64,000 nt of DNA from assembly GCA_011319805.1 (NCBI GenBank), contig SJRY01000271.1, positions 175,446-239,445 on the forward strand. The letters are read 5' to 3'. Source of the stretch: Macrocybe gigantea. Taxonomy: Eukaryota; Basidiomycota; Agaricomycetes; Agaricales; Callistosporiaceae. Each line of letters opens with the position of its first letter. Within the stretch, counting starts at the first letter, position 1. This document shows positions 1-11,121 of the stretch, piece by piece. Position numbers and translations under genes: made by a program. The notes beneath the pieces were generated by a model. The model had not been told where the DNA came from and searched no databases. It saw nothing but the letters and a program-made list of their open reading frames with translations.

Positions 1-37
1 TTCACTTGAGGACTAATACAAGTTCTTATACAAGGAC

Positions 38-359
38 TGTTAGAAATGCCCCTCCTGTCTGGACTTGTGCATAGGACAGGACCCAGGCTATGTGCCTAGC
101 AATACACACAGCCTATGGCTGTATGTACAGCAATGCACAGTACAAGCTGTGCATGCAGTAATATACAGCAAATGGCTGTGTGCACAGCAGTGCACAGTCT
201 ACAGCTATGCCCACAGCAATGTGCAGCCTATGGCTGTGCACACAGCCTTCTATATATATATATAGGTAGCACAGAGCGCCTTGAAGTCCCCAGTATTCTC
301 ACTCAGGACTTCTAGGTTCTAAGGCTCATCCAGAGTATTTTCTATGTCTAGTTTTAACA
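38..359 (+). repeat. Solo LTR, Ty1/copia family, copy 1
   Basis: The segment starts TGTTAGAAATGCCCC and ends TTTTAACA, the TG..CA ends of an LTR. The same sequence abuts a copia pol end at 36044-36446, which identifies the family. The 5 bases before it (aggac) and after it (agcac) differ at one position, so they look like a decayed 5-bp duplication. The middle holds short palindromic units of the type CACAGCCTATGGCTGTG. No internal region follows, so this is a solo LTR left by LTR-LTR recombination (inference). Confidence 0.85.
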
Positions 360-770
360 AGCACCTATTTGAGCCAATCCTGCACATTGATGAGTTATCA
401 GATTTTATATATGCTTTGATCAAACTAAAAGATATAAATAGAAGTATAGCAATATGCACCTATGCTTGCCCTTAGAAGTACAGAGATGTATAGGAAACTC
501 TCATACAACATCTGGATGCAGGATATATATACCCATTGTCTTTTCTGCATACCTTTTCTGCCTTCATCATCTCTAATGCAAATGTTATGATGCTTCTCTA
601 CTGGATTAATAACTACCATTAACTAAATATGAATATAGTAACAGATAGTCATCTTTTACCTCAAGTAGCTTACATATTAGTAAACTGCATAAAAGGCAAA
701 ATTTGGAGCATGTTTAATATGACAAATAATTTCTTCCAAACTTGAATGCAACTTCAAGATATTCTATTGA
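360..770. other. AT-rich stretch with no recognised content
   Basis: I recognise no gene or repeat here. The base composition is AT-rich with many stops in all frames. The short antisense ORF at 425-619 has no visible domain and is probably chance. The stretch may be decayed gypsy sequence upstream of the RT fragment that follows. Confidence 0.4.
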
Positions 771-1384
771 TAGCAGTATCACTGCCATTTGGCCTTTACA
801 AATAGGCCATATTGCCTATAGGACTTCAGAATGCCCTAGCAATACACCAGCACTAGGTAATAGAAGCCTTACAACTGTTAATTAGAAAGTGCTGCTATAT
901 GTACTTGGATGATATTATTATCAGGTCCAATTTTATAGAAGAATATGAGTGTGACCTTGCTACAGTCATAGACCTTTTATATGCAAAGCAGCTTTATTGC
1001 AATCCAAAAAAATCTAAACTTTTTCATCTGTCTATCAACTTTCTTAAATATCAGATCTCATAGAAAGGACTTGAAGCAGATGAGCACAAAGAATAGTGAA
1101 TCTTGGACTGGCTAAAACTTGCTAATATAAAGGAAGTTTATACTTTCTTAGACTTGATGTGATATATTACTATATTCCTACCTTCTCTCACCTGCTATAC
1201 TAGTATACTTAACCCTTTGACCTCAAAGAAGGCTGAACTCACATGGCTAGGCTAGAAGGTGCATTACAATGCAGCATGTAATATAGTAAAAAAACATATC
1301 ATGTCTAGAGAGTGCTTGATGAGTATTGATTATGATTTAATAGCAGAATATAAGATTTTCATTATAACAGATGCCAGGTGTAAA
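771..1384 (+). pseudogene. Ty3/gypsy reverse transcriptase fragment
   Basis: Conceptual translation with a few stops gives the fingers-palm order of a gypsy RT: LPIGLQNALA (the PFGL-NAPA block), then YMYLDDIII with the catalytic YxDD aspartates near 900-915, then NPKKSKLF, FLKYQIS and GLEADEHKE, and a connection block reading KKHIMSRECLMS before the RNase H start ITDA. There are at least five stops and no ORF start. The fragment ends inside the RNase H motif and passes directly into transposase sequence, so it is a decayed relic. Confidence 0.8.
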
Positions 1385-1680
1385 TATATCTCAATAGAGG
1401 CAAACCACAAGGAGCTTTTCAATTTATGTTATACATCTGCACAATACATTGTTGAAAGGGTCTTTGGTGTACTGAAAAAACATTGGAAGATCCTTACACA
1501 ACTACCACAATATAATATGTCTATCCAAGCCAAAGTCTCCCCAGCTCTTATAGCACTGTACAACTTTATTTCGATCCATGATTCATATAATATTGATTAA
1601 TATCTCAATGGGATGGATGATGATCTTGATCCAAATTCTAGCCAAGTATGTGATAATAAATTTGGAAGATTGGCAGATGG
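1385..1680 (+). pseudogene. PIF/Harbinger-type DDE transposase C-terminus
   Basis: The frame reads ANHKELFNLCYTSAQ, then VERVFGVLKKHWKIL and SPALIALYNFISIHD. This is the conserved tail of fungal PIF/Harbinger-like DDE nucleases (KELFNLRH..., ERIFGVLKKR, PALAALHNFIR.HD). It continues past a stop as NGMDDDLDP and GRLADG. It shares one open frame (1259-1600) with the gypsy RNase H start upstream, a fusion made by rearrangement. The gypsy-type LTR that follows cuts it at 1681. The DDE residues lie upstream and are absent. Confidence 0.7.
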
Positions 1681-1803
1681 TGTTATAGACAGCACAATTT
1701 CTTATATTATCTTTCTCCTACCCCTTATCTCCTATCACACAGCACTGTGCAGTGCATAGTCCATCAAGTCACTTCTATTCTCTAGTCAACCTGAGTCACT
1801 TTC

Positions 1804-2148
1804 TGTTAGAAATGCCCCTCCTGTCCGGACTTGTGCATAGGACAGGACCCAGGCTATGCACCTAGCAATGCACACAGCCTATGACTGTGTGCGCAGCAAT
1901 GCACAGCACAAGCTGTGCATGCAGTAATGCACAGTAAATGGCTGTGTCTGCAGCAGTGCACAGCCTACAGCTGTGCACACAGCCTTCTACATGTATATAT
2001 AGGTAGCACAGAGTGACTTGAAGTCCTCAGTGTTCTCACTCAGGACTTCTAGGCAAGTACTTGTACATAACTCAATTACTAGTGTTCTCACTCAGGACTT
2101 CTAGGTTCTAAGGCTCATCCAGAGTGTTCCCTGTGCCTAGTTATAACA
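1804..2148 (+). repeat. Solo LTR, Ty1/copia family, copy 2
   Basis: Starts TGTTAGAAATGCCCC and ends TTATAACA. It is flanked on both sides by a perfect 5-bp repeat, CTTTC (1799-1803 and 2149-2153), the duplication size expected of copia integrase. It lies inside the older gypsy LTR. It holds fewer palindromic units in its middle than the LTR at 36044-36446. Confidence 0.93.
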
Positions 2149-2258
2149 CTTTCTGCTAGCCTTACTCATCTGCAGTCACAGCATTGTGCAGTCCATGGTC
2201 CACACTCACATACTATAACATATATAAAGGCTCCCAGATGTACTAGTAGCACTAGGCT

Positions 2259-4344
2259 TTTTTTTTTTTAAATCAACAATTTATAAAGCAGTGCTCGGTG
2301 GCAGTCTACTTGTAAATACACAGAGGTACCTACAATAAATACAACTAGTCCGACTGAAACCAGACTGAGGAGATATACATGGAGAGTGCAATAACCCTGT
2401 TCTCTCATGCCCGTGCTCGAGCTGCTCATGCTCGTGCCCATGCTGACTTGCCCATTAGGCCTGCATCCCCCAGCTCCTAGGAGCCAGACATGGTCAGTTC
2501 CATGTAAAGGGTCCAAAAGGGCCATAACGACAGGTGTCACAGAGTCTGCAATACGCAATGAAGCTCAGTGTTCACTTTTGTCAAACACTATATTGGATTG
2601 ATGCTCTGGGTCCCCCAGCCTGAAGGCTGGCTGCGGTCACTTCCATGCAAAGGCCCCGCTAGGAGCCATAACCCAAGTATCCCCAGCTACGAAGAGGCAG
2701 TTACCTGCTACCTGGATCCGGGATAAAAGCACCTGCTGCCTTATTAGACATCAGGTACTTAATGAACCAGGAATGCACAAAGGCATCATACTGGCGTTCA
2801 GTTGGTCTGCTCCAGTTATGGCACAGAGTCATAATGTGAACGGAGTCCTCAGGCCCCCATCTGCACGAGCATTCATCGCTCTCGACAAAGTTGAACCGCG
2901 CTCGATACAAATTGATCGGTACATGTCCACATGCAATGGGACAGCAGCGAGCAAATAGCTCATTGCTGGTCACCAACTTCATGAAACCCATTCTTTTACA
3001 AAGCAGGTGCTCATAGAACTCAGGCTTTCCAGCATCGTGGAATCAAAACATGGAAGCGCCAATATATTTCTTAATTCCAGAGTCATGGAACCAAGAGGCA
3101 TGCATGTCATCATCCGCCTCCTTGTAGAGTGTGTCTGTAGTGTAGAGGGGATGAAGTCCCTGAGGGATGTCGAGGCCATGCACTGACTTGTGCGCTTTGA
3201 CTTGGATAGCCCACTTCTAAGAGAAGGGGACATGCCAGAATACAATCTGGTGCAGCTCAGACTGGGTGAACCAAGCCTGCAATGAAGTGCACAGTGCAAT
3301 AGAATGCAACTGCATAGAGTGAGGGTTGCAATCGACAATGCGATTGATTGCATTCATCAAGTCCAGAAAGCACATGATGGATGTCGCTCCATTCTGTGCA
3401 ATAGCCTTTTGAATTGCCATGCACAATCCAATCAGCTCGGAGTCATCGCTTGTCGCTTTGCTGACAGGCTGATGAGTTTTGAAAACAAGTGTATTGCCTC
3501 AGTATACCTGGGATGAATACACTGATTGTCTAAGTGTATCTGCTTTCATGGGCACGGCACCATCACTACTAGTATATATACAACCAGGTCAAGCTGGCAC
3601 TCAACGAGTGCCTGTTCAAGCAATGTGCGATAAGCCTTGATGGAGTCTTCATCCTTGCCAAGGAGCTTGTGGATCTTAAGGCAGCTGCTGAACTGGTCAA
3701 CAAGCCACCTGCCTAGATTATTCACATCTGCGAAATAGTCCGTGGATAAAAAGTTAGGTGGTTTAAGGTCCACCAAGTCCTTGAGAGAGGACTTGAGCAC
3801 ACTATGCTGCCTGTCTGAGAGGGAGGTCAAGTTCTTCAACCTCAAAGAATTCCCACCTGCCTGTGGTGGAGTGGTCAGAGACCTGAGGGCATGCCTTAGG
3901 TTGGAATTAGCAAGATGGGCAGTGGACCTGACTTTCAAACACTTGATGAACCCAGCGATTGGCTCAACACAGGCCATTGTTTCAGCTGCACCCTCTGGAG
4001 TAGTGCAGAACTGACCATTAATCCAAATGCAAGTCTTATGTTGCATCTGGCATAACTGCTTCAACAGTGCGATATTGTGCATACCATTGAAGTTCCATAG
4101 CAAACAGCCATATGTTGTGATAGGACGCATGCATGACAGGTAAAGAGTGTGCTTCTGTTGAGGAGATAGTCCTCACACAGAGTTGCCCAACATCTGGAAT
4201 GCCCTGGCAGTTGTCAGCACTTTCGTTGCATAGAAACAGACATGCTCTTTAAAGGACAGGCACACATCCAAGAAAAACCCAAGGTATCTCCAGACATCTT
4301 TGGGCCATAAGGGAGTGTTGCCTGTGAATGGGGTGAAACCCAAA
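2259..4344 (-). mobile_element. Family 2 LINE, 5'-truncated
   Basis: On the minus strand this reads the last third of RT, RNase H, the C-terminal knuckle and the 3'UTR, ending in a T run (2259-2269) that is the poly-A tail. ORF2 stops at 2701 after PDPGSR. The 5' break lies in the block GFTPFTGNTP. A direct repeat TAGTAGCACTAGGCT at 2244-2258 and 4345-4359 flanks it exactly, proving insertion by target-primed reverse transcription into the gypsy LTR. Several stops interrupt the frame, including one near 4182. CpG sites are depleted relative to family 1. Confidence 0.93.
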
Positions 4345-4429
4345 TAGTAGCACTAGGCTTAATATTTCTTTTGCTATTGTCTCAAACTGCTCACACACTT
4401 AGTCTGCCTGAGTCCTTTGTGATTCATCT

Positions 4430-7013
4430 TGCTGCCTCCCATTAACAGGGCCACTTGCCCTGCTTCCAGCAAGCACTCTTATGCACAAGCCCTAGCCCAA
4501 CCAGCCACTACATCTGCTGAGGCTATCATAGCCTTGGCAAAGACATTTCTTCACCTTTCTGCAAACAAGATTGTCTCCCTGCAGAAGGAAGCAACCAAGG
4601 AGTCATTCAGACCACCCAAGAAGAAGGCCAAGTCCACCTTGCATGGACCATCTTGACATAACATCAGAGTAACCTATACTTTCTCAGTAGACAATGACTC
4701 TGTTGCTGCTGGCACTCTCCTTACAACCTGAGGACTCTGTCAAGTCTTATCATGCATCACTCAAACAAGTGCTTGTTGAGTGCCAGCTTAAGCCTAACTG
4801 TGTATACATGAGTGGTAATGGCGCCGTGCCCACGAAAGCAGATACACCTATGGTAGACAGTCAGTGTACTCATCCCGGGTTTACCGAGGCAATACACTTG
4901 TTTTTGAAACTCGTCAGCCTGTCGGCAAAGCAACAAGTGATGACTCCGAGCTGATTGGATTGTGTATGTCAATCCAAAAAGCCATCACACAGGATGGAGC
5001 TACATCTGTTGTGTGCTTCCTCGACTCGATGAATGCAATCAATCGCATCATCGATTGCAACCCTCACTCTATGCAGTCACATTCTATTGCACTGTGCACC
5101 TCACTGCATGCTTGGTTTACCCAATCCGAGCTGCACAGGATTATATTCTGGCATGTCCCTTCCTCCTGGAAGTGGGCTATTCAAGTCGAAGCACACGAGT
5201 CTGTGCGTGGCCTCGACATCCCTCAGGGACTTCGTCCCTTCTATACCACAGACGCACTCCAGATGGAGGTGGATGATGACATGCATGCCTCCTGGTTCCA
5301 TGAATCTGGAACCAAGAAATATATTAGTGCTTCCATGTTTCGATTCCACAATGCTGGAAAGCCTGAATCCTATGAGTGTTCACTTCGTAAAAGAACAGGT
5401 TTCATGAAGTTGGTGACAGGCAACGAGCTGTTCGCTTGGTGCTGCCGCATCGCATGCAGACATGCACCGATCAATGCGTATCGAGTGCGGTTCAATTTTG
5501 TTGAGAGCGATGAATGCTCTTGTGGATGTGGGCCTGAGGACTCCGTCCACATTATGACTCTGTGCCGTAACTGGCACAGACCAACCGAACACCAGTATGA
5601 TGCCTTTGTGTGTTCCTGGTTCGTTAAGTACCTGATGTCTAATAAGGCAGCAGGTGCTTTTATCCTGGATCCGGGGGCGGGTAACTGCCTCTTCACAGCG
5701 GGGGATACTCAGGATTATGGCTCCTTGCGGGGCCTTTGCGTGGAAGTAACCACAGCTGGCCTTCGGGCTGGGGGACCTAGAGCATCAATTCAACATGGTG
5801 TTCGACGAAAGTGAATACCGAGCTTCATTGCATATCGCAGTCTCTGTGACACCTGTCGTTATGGCCCTTTTGGACCCTTTATGTGGAACTGACCACATCT
5901 GGCTCTTAGGAGCTGGGGGATGCAGGTCTAGCAAGTGAGTCAGCATGAGCACATGCCTAAGTGGCATGCACATGGGCAGGAGACAGCAGGGTTAGTGCAC
6001 CCTCTATGTACATCCCCTCAGTCTGGTTATGGTCAGACTAGTTGTATTTATTGTAGGTACCTTCGTGTATTTACAAGCGGACTGCCACCGAGCACCGCTT
6101 TATAAATTGTTGATTTAAAAAAAAAAAAAAAAAAACTCTCCTCACAACCCTCAACTAGGAGTTGACTGCTAGTAAATCCTGGATTCAATGTGAATCCATC
6201 CAGGACCACTCTGCCTCCTTATTCTCTTGTTTGATGATGAAAGTGGCCTCTTCTAAGGACCTTGGCATTTTGCATAAGCCTGCACTCCAGTATGCTCTGG
6301 CAAGTTTGACTGTCAAGCTCACCATTCTGATGAGCATTTCCTATATGAAACTGCTCAATGTTCCCTACTTCAATGCCAATTGCAGTATTCTAACTGCTTG
6401 ATAAGCTTATAAGATTCTCTGAGACTCCTCATTCTCAGATCTCATCACTCTCGTTAGAGTTCTGCATATCATGTGTAACTCTAAGAACTCCAATACTGCA
6501 ACCATTTGGTTCAATATTGAAGACATGTCAACTGACCAGAACATCAAGGCTCTGGATAATTGCATGGTCATAGTCCGCAACTGGTGACACTAGTTCTGGG
6601 CCGCTCTTTCATCACTGGGCTTTCTCCTGTGCAACCATTATTGGTACTGGGGGCACTCCTCTTTGAAGTGCAACCAATAATCACTTTGATGCCTGCTGTG
6701 TGGGAAACTATATAGAAAAGAGTATCACTATATGCTGGTGTCTTGTTGCAAGGCAAGACCTAAGGCCAATCCTTCTTACAAGGCAACTCCAGCAGGTCAA
6801 CCCTGCCCTCATACTTCGAAGTATTTTAGTTGTGGCAAAGACCACTCTACCAATGACCAGAAGTGTGCCTTCTAGAAGAACCACTTGAGAGGAAGTACAC
6901 CTAATCATACTCCTACACTCAGTTCAGAAACTAAGAGAACAAGACAGATGCATATAATTAAGAAAAAGAACAAGATACAAATGAAGTAGAAGAAAGGAAA
7001 GATAGGAAAAATC
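4430..7013 (+). pseudogene. Family 2 LINE ORF1, split by another LINE
   Basis: The pieces 4430-4728 and 6135-6890 encode one ORF1: a VNRATRP-like start (PPINRATCP), SYAQALAQP, SLQKEATKES, PPKKKAKS, VDNDSVAAGTL, then SKSWIQCESIQDHS, a YMKLLNVPYFNA block, WFNIEDMS and a damaged zinc-knuckle region (WGHSSLKCNQ). Stops are frequent. The 5' side is cut by the gypsy LTR at 4429. After 6890 (QKCAF-KNHL) homology is lost; 6890-7013 is purine-rich with no recognised content. The family product is an RNA-binding protein of the LINE RNP. Confidence 0.85.
4729..6134 (+). mobile_element. Family 2 LINE, 5'-truncated, RNase H to poly-A
   Basis: Starts in the linker before RNase H (EDSVKSYHASL) and runs through RNase H, the CCHC tail and the 3'UTR to poly-A at 6117-6134. 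Flanks are ACTCTCCTTACAACC (4714-4728) and ACTCTCCTCACAACC (6135-6149), a 15-bp duplication with one mismatch inside the host ORF1. The open frame 4864-5814 holds the RNase H acidic residues (E in DDSELIGL, D in CFLDSMNAI) and the knuckle CSCGCGPEDSVHIMTLC. A 1-bp deletion after PDPG removes the normal stop and adds about 40 codons. Confidence 0.93.
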
Positions 7014-7070
7014 AGTTTTTTTTTAAAATCAATAATTTATATAGCAGTGCTTGATAGCAGCCTGCTTGTA
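7014..7070 (-). mobile_element. LINE 3' terminus
   Basis: A T run followed by TCAATAATTTATATAGCAG and the CAGCCTGCTTG motif is the reverse complement of the conserved last ~55 bases of the LINE. It breaks off at TTGTA, where unrelated sequence begins with CAGTCTCC. Confidence 0.75.
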
Positions 7071-7690
7071 CAGTCTCCTTGCAAAAGTTTTGCAACATGT
7101 AAATGAATAAAAACATACTCTTGAAAGAATTCATTTTTACACTACCACAACTCTATGCTATACTGTAGGTGAAAAGCATGCTATTTGAGGCAAAATTAAA
7201 CTCTCTTTGTAAATGACTTCTGAAGAAGTCTGAGTCACATCCTGATTGAATGGAGGAAGACAAACTTCTATCTGAATACAAATTTTTGCATAGCCACAAC
7301 CTCACAGATCCTGAGGATGTGGCTAAAACATGGGAGGTTGGCATCTATTCTCTCTGTTCAATATCTTCATTCCTACCCAACCTTTTATATGAAGATTACT
7401 CATGGGTTAGAGGCAACCTCATGATAGACATGGATGTGCAAAGTTGAGGCACAAATTCAAGAAGTTTTCCCTGTGCAGGGGCAGAAAATTCGATGGAGGA
7501 AAAGGGCAGGCAAGTTGCTTCCTTAACCCAATCTCAACAATGCCACTAATCCTCGATGCTGGTTTTTATTCATTATTCAATTTATTTTTATTTAGAGGAT
7601 ATGTAGAGCTTGAAGCTCCAAGCACAATGCTTGAATCAACCTGATCTAGCTGTATGTAACTGGGAGACAAATGACAATGCCCTGTTCTAT
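7071..7690. other. Unidentified AT-rich insert
   Basis: The segment matches nothing else in the window. It begins with CAGTCTCCTTGCAAAAG directly after a TA dinucleotide inside a LINE 3' end, the position and start expected of a Tc1/mariner-type terminus, but I cannot find the matching inverted end. Short ORFs at 7250-7447 and 7444-7644 show no domain. It could be a decayed DNA transposon or host intergenic DNA. Confidence 0.35.
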
Positions 7691-8065
7691 ACTATTTTTT
7701 TTTTATTTTTTTTTTTAAATCAGCAATTTTTATAGTAGCACTCAATATGGCAGTCCACTTATACATATATGGTGGTATCTACAATAAATACTATGAGTCC
7801 AAAAGGAAACTGGATTAAAGGGATAAACATAGAGGGCACACTAACCCTGTTATCTTCTGCCTGTGCATGACTACTAACCACTTGTACCCATGCTTACTTG
7901 TTTGCTAGGTCTGTGTCCCTCAGCTCCTAAGAGCCAGATGTGGTCAATTCCCTGTAAAGGGTCTGAGAGGGCCCATAACAACAGATATTGCAGAATCTAT
8001 GAAGCACAATGAAGCTCGGTGTCTGCTTTCATCAAACACCATACTGACTTGGTGCTTTGAGTCCC
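7691..8065 (-). mobile_element. Family 2 LINE 3'UTR fragment
   Basis: An impure T run (7691-7713) leads into AAATCAGCAATTTTTATAG and then the reverse complement of the family 2 3'UTR, with blocks CCTCAGCTCCTAAGAGCC and GTAAAGGGTC. It ends at GAGTCCCTG, where the chromovirus LTR begins. No coding sequence remains. Confidence 0.8.
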
Positions 8066-8482
8066 TGCTATACAAAACTAATTCTGTGCACAGGTCACTC
8101 TTAGCTAATCAGAAGTGAGAGGTGGGGAGAAGAATGCTAAGTATTAGCCAGCTCAAAGCTGGATTCTACTATATATGATTTAACTATTTATACATTACAA
8201 CATCTGAGCACAGACTATGACTATGCTATTCTCATATTATGTGAAACCCTCAGCCCTACATTGAATGAGTAAGGATTTGACTGTGCTCCTCATGGTGTCC
8301 TACAGATGCTGCATAATAACCCTATGCCCTGGTCAATGCTGACACATCATTGTCATAGGGTTGTCTCAAGCTGTCACATTGCATCTTGCTTGTCATGTCA
8401 CACTTCATATCATGTGTTTGTCATGTGATTCTTGAGTCATGTGCCTGTCATCAAGATAATGATAAGCCTGAAAATCATAACA
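8066..8482 (-). repeat. 3' LTR of the decayed chromovirus
   Basis: On the minus strand the element reads a purine tract (CTAAAGAGGGGGTAA) and then TGTTATGATTTTCAGGC, the standard polypurine tract/LTR junction. The segment runs to about 8066, where LINE 3'UTR sequence resumes. It contains repeated TCATGTG/CACATGA-type motifs. The outer end is placed only by loss of the flanking homology. Confidence 0.65.
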
Positions 8483-8543
8483 TTACCCCCTCTTTAGGGA
8501 TTGTGTTCTTACAATTATGTTCTTCTTCCTCGTTATTCTCTTA

Positions 8544-8648
8544 GTTTTGCTCATGCTCGTCCTCCTCTATGATTTTCTGATTCCATTGGTCCTGCCATGC
8601 TTGCCAGGCCATATCCAGTTGGTCTTTGACTTCTTTCAGGTCTGCCAT
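8544..8648 (-). CDS. Small ORF after chromovirus pol (relic)
   Basis: The pol frame, read through an earlier stop, ends LTG-stop, and its TAG is followed at once by ATG (TAGATG at 8651-8646). This opens a 34-codon frame starting MADLKEVKDQLDMAWQAWQ that ends at a TAA. Reading past the TAA gives an acidic tail up to the polypurine tract. It is rich in Q, W, E and D and has no recognised domain. The position matches the third ORF of the chromovirus at 57-64 kb, though the sequences do not resemble each other. Confidence 0.35.
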
Positions 8649-10592
8649 CTAGCCGGTAAGGGTCTTTTTTTTTGGTAGCATTTTCATTTGCTGACCTTAT
8701 GGATAGACCCAGGTTTCATCAGCTGTGTGGTCAAAGAGGACCTTCAGCAATTGGGTTTGATGGAGATGGGTTTGTACAACTTTTTTCAGTGGAGGTCGTG
8801 GCAGTAGCTGACATTGTCCTCTCTCTAGGGATGGTGCCTTGGAGTTCTTGCAATAAAATTTCATGACCACATTCAGTGCATCTTCACTAATGTTTTCGGC
8901 AGGTTCCCAAGTAGTGTCCTCCATAGGGTACTCCTTCCAATGTATTCTGTATTGTAGCTTTCCTCTGTTCCATCAGGAATTCACTACAGCTTCTACTTCA
9001 TATTGCTTCTCTCCTTCCATGATGATGGGAGGAGGTTGTTTTAGAATCGTTACTGCTTTTTGTTGTGGAAACACCAGTGCCATGTATGAAGTAAGCTCAG
9101 ATTCATTTCAGATGGGGTGGATTTTCCAATGTTCCGGTAGTTCAAGTTCATATGCCAATTCTCCAATTCGCTGTTTGACTTTGAATAGACCGAACTATTT
9201 GTCATTAAGCTTATCAGTCAGCCAGTCAGTTGTAATGTTTGTTCCTTCCAGCCAGACTTGATCGCCCTCATGATACTCTCAGGCAGATTTCTGTCTCCAG
9301 TCGTAAGTCCATTTCATTGTCTCCACAGCTTTCAATAGAGAAGTCTCAGCCTTGGTCTGAATTTCCTTCATCATTTTAGCAAATTCCTCTGCAGTCTGTG
9401 ACTTAGCATTATGCTTTGGGGGTCAGTGTGTGGGTGTTGCCTGTAGTTTAGATAAAATGGAGAGTACTTGGTCACTGAGTGGATTCAATTATTGTAGGAG
9501 AATTCAGCCATTGGTAGCCAATCTGCCCAGTCTATTTGCCAATGATTTACAAAAAGTTTCAGGTACTGCTCAAGTTCCTGATTGACTCATTCTATTTGTC
9601 CATTGGTCTGTGGATGGTATAGCGTCAAAGGAGCTCTTTTGATTTCCAAAAGTGTGTAGAGGTCTGTCATGAATGTGGAGACAAATTGTCATCCTCTGTC
9701 ACTGATAACTTTCTTTGGGAGTCCATAGTTTAGGAATATGGTGTTATATAGGTTGCGAGTGATCCCTTCTGCTGTGATTTCCATATTGACTGGTATGAAT
9801 TTGGCTCCTTTAGTGAACCAATCTACCGTTACCATTATGCTGTTGAACACTTGAGATTGGGGGAGGGGTCCAATGAGATCTACAGATATGATCTCCCATA
9901 GTTCCTTCGATATCTCATTCGGGTGGAGCAGAGCATGCTTCCGATCTCTGATGATCTTCATTTATTGGCATTTGTTACATCCTTTGACATATGCCTTGAT
10001 GTTATTCATCATTTTGGGCCACCAGAAGTTATGCATGATTAGCTCGTGCATCTTCATTTGTCCTGGGTATCCTGAGATCTGATCCGAATGATAGATTTTG
10101 ATGATCCATTCCCTTATCTTTTGGCTTTTTGGAATGTGGTACTGTTTTAGCCATGTAATGATTCAGTCGTTCTCCTCCCAGCCATGTTTGCCTTCATCAA
10201 GACATTTCTAAACTTCAGATTCTCTTTGTTTCCAAGTCTGTTTGATCTGGTCCAAAATGTCTTGAAATTCTGGTGTCGGTGTGATTTTGGCCATGAAAAT
10301 CTGGCAAAAAGTTTCTGGCTTCAGGAGTACAATGTTCTCATTATTGTTCTTTCCCTTCTCATGGTCTGGTCATCTTGACAGACTGTCTGCCTTCATCATT
10401 GATTTCCTGGATTTGTGCTCCAGAATAAAGTCATAGTCCTGAAGTTCCAAGATCTAATGAGCTTGCCAGCAATTCAGCTTTTGAGGCTTCTGGAAATATT
10501 CAAGATTTTTATGGTCTGTCCAAATCTCAAATTTCTGTTTAGTGCCACACAGGTATTGGTGCTATTCCTCAAGTCTGGTCATAATCACAAGC

Positions 10593-10880
10593 TGTTAAAA
10601 CTAGGCACAGGGAACACTCTGGACAAGCCTTAGAACCTAGAAGTCCTGAGTGAGAACACTAGTAATTGAGTTATGTACAAGTACTTGCCTAGAAGTCCTG
10701 AGTGAGAATACTGAGGACTTCAAGGCACTCTGTGCTACCTATATATACATGTAGAAGGCTGTGTGTGCAGCCTATGGCTGCGCATTGCTGCAGGCACAGC
10801 TGTAGGCTGTGTGCATTGCTAGGGGCATAGCCTAGGTCCTGTCCTATGCACAAGTCCAGATAGGAGGGGCATTTCTAACA
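10593..10880 (-). repeat. Solo LTR, Ty1/copia family, copy 3
   Basis: Reverse-orientation LTR with ends TGTTAAAACTAGGC and GGGGCATTTCTAACA. Perfect 5-bp duplications CAAGC flank it (10588-10592 and 10881-10885). Removing it and one CAAGC restores the chromovirus RNase H reading KEMLVIMTRLEE, which proves insertion into that element. It is the shortest copy and holds only about two palindromic units. Confidence 0.95.
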
Positions 10881-11121
10881 CAAGCATCTCTTTATTGTAG
10901 ATCTTGTAGTTCCATTCTGTTGGGTTCAATGACTTTGACATGAAAGCCACTGGTCTCCAGATACCATTGGATTGTTCCTGTGAAAGGACACCTCCTATTG
11001 CATAATTCAAAGTATTGACTTCTATTTAGAACTTTCCATCATCTCAGGGCATTATGATGATTGGTGCTGAACAGATCCAATTTTTTAATCCGTTGAATGC
11101 ATTGTCTTGCAGTCAGAGACC

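Larger units (their letters stand above)
1681..4429 (+). repeat. Old gypsy solo LTR, split into three pieces
   Basis: The pieces 1681-1803, 2149-2258 and 4345-4429 join into one LTR that matches, in reverse complement, the LTRs of the chromovirus at 57199-63695. Shared blocks include the TGTTATAGACAGC start, CTTATCTCC, the CATCAAGTCA region, GCATTGTGCAGTCCATGG, CTCCCAGATGTACTAGTAG and CACTAGGCTTAATATT. A copia solo LTR splits it at 1804-2148 and a LINE at 2259-4344, each with a target-site duplication. The last few bases (AGCCTAACA in intact copies) are lost where a LINE ORF1 fragment begins at 4430. No gypsy internal region adjoins it. Confidence 0.85.
8483..11121 (-). pseudogene. Ty3/gypsy chromovirus pol (RT end to chromodomain)
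   Basis: In minus-strand order this contains: the end of RT (AFNGLKNWICSAPII); RNase H (NYAIGGVLSQEQSNGIWRP, FMSKSLNPTEWNYKIYNKEM, then after the LTR gap TDHKNLEYFQKPQKLN); the integrase zinc domain ending GCNKCQ; the integrase core (SVDLIGPLPQS, GLPKKVISDRG); and a chromodomain (YEVEAVV, YRIHWKEYPMEDTTWEPAENI, about 8840-8990). A copia solo LTR interrupts RNase H. Many stops and frameshifts occur. The chromodomain probably tethered integration to methylated histone. Its 5' end is cut at 11121 by a LINE 5'UTR. Confidence 0.88.

Noticed and set aside
65..315. Short ORFs at 65-265 and 115-315
   Set aside because: They lie inside the copia LTR and arise from its palindromic repeats.
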